Below are positions 56,884 to 64,000 of a DNA stretch of 64,000 nt, in pieces. Position 1 is the first letter of the stretch; every line of letters starts with the position of its first letter. Under the pieces are notes generated by a model, which was not told where the DNA came from, made no database searches, and saw only the letters and a program-made list of their open reading frames with translations. Origin of the DNA: Saturnia japonica (Eukaryota; Arthropoda; Insecta; Lepidoptera; Saturniidae); the NCBI GenBank assembly GCA_033032175.1, contig CM065320.1, forward strand, positions 682,001 to 746,000, written 5' to 3'. A program made the position numbers and the translations under genes.

Positions 56884-56940
56884 ATGCGAGCGGCTTTAGG
56901 GCATAAGCTAACAGTGTAGTCAGTGGTCTAAGTTTATCAA
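56884..56940 (+). repeat. Family D terminal scrap
   Basis: GCGAGCGGCTTTAGGGC, ATAAGCTAACAGTGTAG, TCAGTGG is a diverged version of the last 50 bases of family D, directly abutting family E. Confidence 0.4.
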
Positions 56941-57740
56941 CAAAAGTAATGGTGGTCGCGAACCAGTTGTATACAGGATCCAAGTCGTTTGATTTTATTT
57001 AACATTTCAATAATTTTAAAAGCTTGTAACGCGCAAGGTATTTATTTAGTTTCAATTCCCCTTTCTCCTTTTTTATTTTTTGAATAAATGCTTGTTTTTA
57101 AATAGTTTTATTATTTTATTTTACTTTTTCGTATTTTTTCATATCATGGGGATGTTTAAAAAATAATTGGTCCACCATCTTTGGAAGACCGTCATATTGG
57201 ATTTAGAATAACGTAACCTAACCACGCATTGCCATCCAAACTAAACGTGGAAAATTTCAGCTTTAATCGGCTGAGGATATGTTTTAAAATTAAGTTGTAA
57301 GACTTTGTCCATACTAACAAAGCTTGTAAGAAAAAAAAAACTATAAAGTGACACAATAAATATACTGTTGCCCTAGAAAAATCGACAGAACTGAAGGAAT
57401 ATGCTTTTTTTATTTTTTTTATTTTGAGAAAAAAAGAAGAGTATCCTATTATTTCATCATCCTCTGAACCACGGCACCCCCTCTAACATACCCTTATCAG
57501 CTAGCTATCAGCATCCCTAGGAAAATTCGCATTCGCAGGTCCCTGTCTCGGCATGAGGCTGTAGGCTGACAAGCGCAAGAACTGTGGCGGTGATATTCTG
57601 ACAGGATCCATAGGTAAGTACAAAACGTCACCAGCTGATCAACAAAAATACATACCTATTTACGTGCTATAATATATATCTCCTAAGTCTATCTAATCTA
57701 ATACTAAAATGAGCATTTCTTGTTTAGATATTTATTTATA
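56941..57740. other. Unassigned AT-rich DNA
   Basis: GTCCACCATCTTTGGAAGAC, then CCGTCATATTGGATTTAG and AAATTTCAGCTTTAATCGG near 57170-57275 read like an insect repeat untranslated region. No gene was found. Confidence 0.3.
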
Positions 57741-58095
57741 CTAACGGTCGCCCAATGATCGAAATTCGACCAGCAATTTTTTAATCATAGACTATTTTCT
57801 GTTTGACATTTGCAGTATGAACCTAAACAATGAATATTATATCACTTGCTGTCACTTTTCATTGAGTGACAATGTCAATATTTTGGGGGATCTAAGTTCA
57901 ATGGGACTGGTCGTTTAGTATTCGCAGTATTAATTTATTTAATTTAATATATTAGTAAAAGATATTATAGATAAATTTTAGCTTTCAGCACTCCTTCTTC
58001 ATATAAACAACTTTAATCATGCCAAATCTCACAGTCTTCCATGCACGCAATACGCTTAGCAAAGGGTAGAAAGTTTTTGCTTCACGTATTAATAC
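57741..58095 (-). repeat. Dispersed repeat, family F, longest copy
   Basis: On the minus strand it starts ATTAATACGTGAAGC, keeps AAGCGTATTGCGTGCATGG and the TGTCACTCAATGAAAAGTGA hairpin, and ends TCATTGGGCGACCGTTAG followed by T. It is the most complete of the three copies and can serve as the reference. Confidence 0.7.
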
Positions 58096-58230
58096 AATGA
58101 TTATGTACCTAAATGTTTTCTCGGATTTGAATTTGGATGCTCAATGATTTGGATGATGAGTTTGTATTTAAATAATGGTTTAATTCCAAGTTTACAGCTT
58201 TAAGTTAACAAGTTTAAGTTTAGGCGTTTT

Positions 58231-58340
58231 GTTTCTTTTTTTTTTGTAAGCCACCGGGCATAGTCCGGGTTGCCCAGATATTGTGTAATCAAATTGCAAA
58301 TGCTCTGAGACAAACCGCACATCACCTGAAAATCCTACTG
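58231..58340 (-). repeat. Possible retroposon 3' end
   Basis: On the minus strand GGTGATGTGCGGTTTGTC, AGAGCATTTGCAATTTG and CCCGGACTATGCCCGGTGGC end in an A-tail (the T-run 58231-58242). CCGGGCATAGTCCGG forms a 6 bp hairpin right beside the tail. Family unknown. Confidence 0.4.
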
Positions 58341-59505
58341 AATCAACCTAAATACATTTTGGAAGTTTGCGTTTATAACCAACAACAAACAATATTTCAC
58401 AAATAATTATACCCTAATGAAATATGCAAATTAAATATTATGTTACTTTTATTAATTATTTTCTAAAATTCACAGGTATGTGTATTCTTGGAAAACGTTG
58501 CGTGTGTTTATAACAATGTGACTACGGACAGTGGCTACGGAGGTCATTAATTACAACATAGCTCCGCCCCGCCTTACAAAACCTTAATTTGAATAACGAT
58601 GAATGCTTCACGGAACTGCGGAATGTGACATACTCCACGGAATATTGTTTCGTTTTTAATATGTATATGTTACGTTAGTATATGCATTCCATTTAGGAAT
58701 TTCAACTGATCGTCTATGTGGATTATAGTAGTGTTTATTTACTTTCAAACCAGATTTGAACTTTATTAACAACTAGCAAGAGTCATTTACCGAGAAAAAA
58801 AAAGCATATAGAGCACTTGGGGATAATGTAATTTCCTATTAGCCAATTTTCAGAATCGGATCAGTACTTCTACAAAAAATTTCATAAACTATGTATCTCT
58901 TTATAATTGTACTATGAAATACTACTACAATATGATAAAGTCATATACAAACATTTTTTTTTTCAACTTTAAAATTTTTATGGACGGGCATTTATCTGAC
59001 CTAGTTATTATAGCTAATGGAAAACCTATTTATGAGACTGTTTTAACTTTTTTAAACATTTTGACCTGCAATCATAGTTTTAAAAATAAAAATGTACATA
59101 CAGTAAGCCTGAAAATAGGTAATTTACACAAAAACTTTAATCATGCCAATCGATTCCGTTTCTTATAAGGAATTAATAATATCTATGAGATTAACTGGGT
59201 TAGAGTACCTATTAAAAATATCAGAAATTGCAAAAAACTTTATCGATACATTTCTGAGGAAATAATTGTTATTTCGCTAATATAATTTATTGCTAGAAAA
59301 GCGACAATGTATATGTATTTTCAAATAAAATTGTGAGTCTGATTGTTATCAACGTACAAATAAGAGTAATTATGATATTTTTATAAGATTGTATCAATTT
59401 AATATAGAAATTGTAGTTTATTCAAAGCAAGCTTCAATACATGTGCAGAGGGAGAGTTGCGTCCGGTCGGTGACAATAACCATCGCAGATACCATTTCCG
59501 ACAGG
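58341..59505. other. Unassigned AT-rich DNA
   Basis: An 84-codon frame at 58914-59168 has no motif. No repeat was recognised. Confidence 0.4.
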
Positions 59506-59793
59506 CTACGGATATGTAGTGGCTGGAGGGGTTGTACTAACAATACCAGGTTTACTTAACCCGGCGACAAATAGAACATGCGTTTCTGAATAGCTGAACA
59601 GTGTCTGTGGCAATTCAACTACATTGTAAGAATCTTTAGGGTCTCTCTTAGCTATAATATGTATGTAAGTGTATATCCAATATATTGAGTAAATTATTAT
59701 TATTGTTAAACAAATGTCTATATTATCCTTAAATGTATAGTATATCAACTCTTTAACTGTGATAATAAAAGTTTTAATAAATTGTGTCTTCAT
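59506..59793 (-). CDS. Candidate small membrane-protein ORF, unknown
   Basis: Ninety-five codons from ATG at 59791-59793 to a TAG at 59506-59508. The predicted protein has a basic N-terminal part and a strong hydrophobic segment at residues about 27-48. A polar C-terminal half follows (RDPKDSYNVVELPQTLF, then SETHVLFVAGLSKPG, then TTPPATTYP). The C-terminal part is lower in AT-driven residues than most chance frames here. Against it: no promoter, splice signal or homologue is recognised, and the hydrophobic segment is of the Ile/Tyr/Thr type that AT-rich DNA produces readily. It could be a lone small gene, an exon, or chance. Confidence 0.2.
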   Translation of the reverse strand: MKTQFIKTFIITVKELIYYTFKDNIDICLTIIIIYSIYWIYTYIHIIAKRDPKDSYNVVELPQTLFSYSETHVLFVAGLSKPGIVSTTPPATTYP

Positions 59794-59875
59794 TCTTATA
59801 TTATTAACTATTATTAAGGATTATTTATTTAAAGTTGACATGTAAAGTTTCTAAATTTATTAAATTTATTATTAA

Positions 59876-59905
59876 CTGGCTGTGCTTCGCTCACGTGGAC
59901 TCTTC
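59876..59905 (-). mobile_element. Helitron-like family B, 3' terminal scrap
   Basis: GGCTGTGCTTCGCTCACGTG on the plus strand is the reverse of the family B 3' end. CTGG stands where CTAG would be. Confidence 0.5.
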
Positions 59906-60669
59906 TAAGTAAGTGTTTAATGATTCCATGAATAAATTAATACATTTTACGTCGTACACTGGCGAGCTTAAACAAGTGTTCGTCTATCTGTAAGTAGATA
60001 ACGGAGTCCTGCAGTAGACTGTATTTGTGTCAAATGTCAAACGCAAGAAGTTGCGGTCAGAAGTCACTGTTTAACCGCAGTGTGCTTGTGACACTGACTG
60101 AACCTAACCAGGCTTACTGATTTCTATTGCAAGTTATATTACTAACATAACTAATAATGTATCTAATCTATGTCTATGGATGTTGCTTTAAATTAATTGT
60201 ATAAACTCTAAATTCATTTGACCAATCAATACGAAAGTTGGCAAATGTATTTTTTATTCATGGAGATGGTTTTATACTACCCTTTAATGCGACAGGTGGC
60301 GATGTAGTTAGTAAATAAAAATCTCCTACCTTCATTCGAAGCGAGCAAGAAACTCTACTTCCTCAAATCTTGCGCACAACCACTAGTCGGCGGGTTTTTG
60401 CCACGTGGATATGGCCGCTCGCATATGCCGCAGAAATCACCAATAAGCCGCGAGCATCGTTTTAGTTGTGACAGTTACCCCAGTTAGACAACCACCAGGC
60501 ATGCCCCTGGTAAGAATATAATCTTAAGACATCTTACAATTTAGAAAAATTAAAACACTTTTAAGAAATTTGTGTTTAGAAATAATTATCAATGAATTAA
60601 CATTTGTTCATTATATAGATATATTAAGTCATAGACTATACTTAGACTAGAAATTTATTTATTACATAG
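59906..60669. other. Unassigned AT-rich DNA
   Basis: A modestly GC-richer patch at 60375-60500 (GCCACGTGGATATGGCCGC) has no long open frame and no named repeat. Confidence 0.35.
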
Positions 60670-60905
60670 ACTATGTTATATAAGTAGACACTGTGACGCC
60701 CGACCAGCCTTTAAGATCGTAAAAGGTCACACTCTAATACCTTGACCGTGCCCTCGTCTAGAACAAAGACAAGTTTATCTCAGTGATGAGATTAACCCAG
60801 ACTTAGTACGAGTAAGTTTCCTTTGACCGTCAGATAAGGAATTACCCGCAGGGCGCGGATAAGAACCACAAATCGGTTCCGAATAATCTAAGACCCGTCC
60901 ATTAA
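60670..60905. other. GC-richer island, unassigned
   Basis: Begins near TGTGACGCCCGACCAGCC and contains GACCGTGCCCTCGTCTAG, CCCAGACTTAGTACGAG and CCCGCAGGGCGCGGATAAG. The TGTG start could suggest a solo LTR, but I cannot find a matching CA end, a polyadenylation core or flanking duplications. Confidence 0.3.
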
Positions 60906-62689
60906 ATGACAGACGTAGATAAATTATCAATTTCGTCATTTAAATATATACTAAACTCAAGATTTATCGATATATGTCGAAATGGTGTTTAAGAATTTAT
61001 CTTTATTACTAGTATAAAGAGGCAAAGTGTGTGTGGGAAGTAATCTCTGGAACCACTCGTTACTTTCTAAAAATTATTTAAGTAAACTTTGTAAAATGTA
61101 GCTTGGGTCCTATGACAGAGAAGAGATCTCAGGACGACATAAAATGTATCGGGGTGTTCTTCGATTGTTGATTTCAAAGATATTTATTTCTGTAGTTACA
61201 ATTATGACTTAGACTTATAATATTTATAATATATACTATAATAAAATCGCAAATTCGAAATTTGTAAATTAAACATACATCGTGACACGAGATTTATATT
61301 ACAAGTTTTTAAGTTATATGGAGGATATGGATAAAAAAACATTTCGACACTTTTTGAAATTTTTGTCTATGCGTAACGTCTGGTATGGGCGTAGATTTTT
61401 TTCATCACTATTTATACACTAAATTCCACGCAGATGGAGTCACAGATATATCTAGTATATTTATACGTTACGTCCGTGGACAAAAAAAAGTCCTTATAGT
61501 TGGCGTAAATATTTATTTCGTACTCAGTAAAAAAAAAAAACAATGAATCTCACTATATTCATTCCAACTATTAAGTACATCATTATCATTCCGTCTCCTC
61601 CTCCTCCATCTACAAACTTTCATCAAAATCGGTTGAGGAATAGTACAAGTTTAAGGTATTTGAATTTATTTACGATTTTCAAAACTATTACCTACTGATA
61701 ATCCTATTACCAATTGAGAAATGGTTGAAGAAGAATTGAGTAATGGTAAAATCGATCAAACCATTTTTGAACTAAATTTCGACATATACATAGACATACA
61801 GACATTTTTTTAATTGTCATATTCGTGGTCAGTTTCCTTTAAATATCAAGGAAAATGTTTGAACATCCTATAGCATACGTATTTTGTATGTCACCCCGAC
61901 CTTCCATTAACAGTTCAACGACTATTTTGTGCAGTAAAAGGTTAACCCTCAAGGGACTGCTATTATAAACAAACGTTAAATTGCTCAATGACTCGCGCTG
62001 TAGCCGTCGAAACTAAGATATGCAAATAAGGTTACATTGCATGTGACGGTCGTTTTGGCATTATAGAGGTATTATTACGAAGTGCCACTGCCAGTTTCTT
62101 CACTTAACCCGTCTGGAATACTGTTTTATATTAATAAAATCAACTAGGGTTAAAGTGAATGTAGAGAGAGTTATGATGGCAATAAATGAGAGAATTGTAT
62201 TTTTATGTAGCATTTTAAGTTTGAAATCGACTTAAGAGTTATATAGAAACTTTGCAAAGCAACACTATCTTTACGTAGAATTATGTCTACCTTTCAAATA
62301 TTGCTAATAGACAGAATAATTGATTAATAATTATAAGTAAATCACTTGCCTATTGTATAAAAATACAAACGTAATAATGGACATATTCAAATAAAATACT
62401 TTATATTTGCTTCTTTTATATAATAAAATAACAAAAAAAGAACAAAAAATAAAAAAATAATTGAGTGTGAGTTCACACGCGGTAGAAGTGAAACTTTTCT
62501 CTCTCTCTCCCTCTCTTTGTATATATTTTGAGTATAGGGAAACTATATAGAAACGCATTCTATCTCATTCTCTCACAGCTTAAAACCTATATATACATTT
62601 ATAGCTATCTCTTTTTGGTTACACATTTTCGTTTCATAAAATCCAATTCACCTAAACTAAACTACCTATTTCATCATACAGCCTCCTAA
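60906..62689. other. Unassigned AT-rich DNA
   Basis: No gene. TTTCATCAAAATCGGTTGAG at 61618 is repeat-like. A CT-rich run lies at 62497-62518 inside a 75-codon minus-strand frame without motif. Confidence 0.4.
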
Positions 62690-62930
62690 CCTTTCTAAAC
62701 TTTGAAAAATAAAGAGAGGTAGCTCTTTACTCAGGGCAGCCTTACTTGTGAAGTATGTACATCACCTTACAGATGAACACTGCCTAAAAACATTGTGTTG
62801 TTTTCCTGCGGTGAGTAGAATTTCCCTTGAGGAATGTGGCCGGGGCAATGCGCTAATGCGCTAGTGAACCGCTTACCGTCAGGTGGACCGTACGCTTGTT
62901 TGCCACTTTAGTATTAAAAAAAAAGAAGAA
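62690..62930 (+). repeat. Retroposon 3' region, family K, with A-rich tail
   Basis: GAGGTAGCTCTTTACTCAGG, TGTTGTTTTCCTGCGGTG, GAGTAGAATTTCCCTTGAGG, GGCCGGGGCAATGCGC, AACCGCTTACCGTCAGGTGG, CCGTACGCTTGTTTGCCACT, then an A-rich tail (62916-62930). I recognise this as a very common lepidopteran retroposon 3' region. GCTAATGC/GCTAGTG is a small internal duplication. Confidence 0.65.
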
Positions 62931-63478
62931 AATGAGATGGCATAAAAAGATGCACACAGCTTGAGTAAGTAGCATTGACTGTAACATGTACCTGTGACAT
63001 GTTGAATAATTTGACATATAAGGCAAAATCGTGAAGTAAATCTCCATTACTGTAAACTGAATAAATAAAGACCGTATACAAACACAAGAATAGATCAATC
63101 TATATCATCCATTGGGGGTGCGCAATATTGTAGCAGTTGGGGAGAATCCATCAAGATCATGCGCTGCAAATCCACTCACTATTCTATTTGGCGGTTTGGT
63201 CTATTATTACCGACTTGACTTCTTTGCGGTTCCTGCAATAGATAGCATAGGTTTCACATAAGTTCACATTTGATATTTGTTTAAAATAAATATATTTCAA
63301 CTGAGATTAGGTTATGGCAACATAATTATAACGTTGATTTTGTCCGATTCGAGTCAATCAGGCAGGACTTGGGTGCGTTTGGTTTGATCAGACTACAGGT
63401 TGAAATACATAATTTATAGATATAAATTGATAAGTACACTGACGAGTCTGTTCAAATTCAATTGCATCTTATTATCAA
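62931..63478. other. Unassigned AT-rich DNA
   Basis: No gene recognised. TCTGTTCAAATTCAATTGCA at 63447 resembles the phrase at 33944 and leads into the next repeat end. Confidence 0.35.
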
Positions 63479-63550
63479 ACTAGCAACCGCCCCCGACTTT
63501 GGTCTCGTTAATCTATACTAATATTATTATTATCCTCACTTCTCCACAAC
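63479..63550. mobile_element. Abutting Helitron-like ends
   Basis: CTAGCAACCGCCCCCGAC at 63479 looks like a 3' end on the minus strand (A before it, so T after CTAG). It is followed within 35 bases by A|TCTATACTAATATTATTA at 63512, a family A 5' end on the plus strand. Little of either body is present. The arrangement may be one old insertion beside another. Confidence 0.4.
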
Positions 63551-64000
63551 AAGAAAAGATATCGCAGAACGCGTAGTTCTTATGAGCTGATTTGTGCAAA
63601 TTGCACTAAAGCCACTGAAATATAAGAAAAAATGAAGAAAAATAGTTGTTTTGTATAAAATTATCTACCTATCAGGACTACTACAGTATCAGGACTGCCA
63701 CTCAGTGATTTAACATCAACTACGACACAATTAGCTCAACGCAGTATGTACCTGACCCACATTAGTTACGTCCCACTAGCCTATCCCGTCACGTTACACT
63801 GTAATTAGACAAGTTAATTAACTTCATACCTACAGCTGAATGCATTTGATATGTGAATACGGTAACCAAAATAGCTTTATGCCTGTCATGTGCGTGGTCA
63901 TTAATTTCGTTTTGCTTATTCATCATTTTCAGATGACTATTCAACTTTTGGTATTATGATCGATTTAATGATAATTTTATTTCAGAACCTAACAATAAAA
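63551..64000. other. Unassigned DNA at window end
   Basis: Nothing recognisable. The window ends without a feature crossing it that I can name. Confidence 0.35.

Overview
The window looks like an intergenic or intronic transposon graveyard from an insect nuclear genome, most likely a moth or butterfly (Lepidoptera). It is strongly AT-rich. The longest open frames are 160, 135, 131, 125 and 125 codons, and no multi-exon host gene can be traced. The assignment to Lepidoptera rests on repeat types I associate with that order: short Helitron-like elements of the A|TCTATAC...CTAG|T form, a tRNA-headed SINE whose body reads through 'ACATGGGACCTAAAAACATA', LINE 3' ends carrying 'CTTGTTTGCCAC' or 'AAGACCGCCTTTTGTA', and a mariner. 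These family links are from memory, not from a search.

Layout. Positions 1-4382 hold two near-identical direct copies of a 1.05 kb block. They flank about 1.9 kb of extreme A/T homopolymer sequence that looks like unpolished assembly. From 4.4 to 11.9 kb there is mostly unassigned AT-rich DNA with a Helitron-like remnant, a tRNA-derived SINE in a larger duplicated unit (6.4-7.1 kb), and one half of a repeated ORF-bearing segment (10.6-11.0 kb). A complete but dead mariner sits at 11.94-13.08 kb. From 14.7 to 28.3 kb there are several Helitron-like copies, a RTE-type LINE 3' stub, other retroposon 3' ends and a truncated SINE. From 29.7 to 43.6 kb come a fragment of an arthropod repeat-encoded protein, a 205 bp inverted-repeat element, LINE tails, two almost full-length Helitron-like elements (35.7 and 39.1 kb), a possible terminal exon on the minus strand (41.35-41.51 kb), a jockey/CR1-like LINE stub and the second copy of the SINE-containing unit. 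From 44 to 57 kb there is a GC-richer retroposon family (D) in several copies, including a self-nested copy at 48.8 kb with a 9 bp target duplication. The same stretch has a LINE reverse-transcriptase C-terminus inside a Helitron-like element (49.9-50.7 kb), a 198 bp foldback MITE, two full tRNA-SINEs and a 22 bp minisatellite. The last 7 kb is mostly unassigned, with one 95-codon membrane-protein-like ORF and a few repeat ends.

How the parts relate. There is no operon, pathway or defence system here. The connections are those of a transposon community: non-autonomous Helitron-like families sharing the same termini, elements nested in one another, and retroposon ends that share short 3' sequences. 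I found no convincing new biological system. The observations most worth checking are the duplicated block with its anomalous spacer, the self-nested retroposon, the repeated ORF pair at 10.8 and 26.6 kb, and the candidate exon at 41.4 kb.
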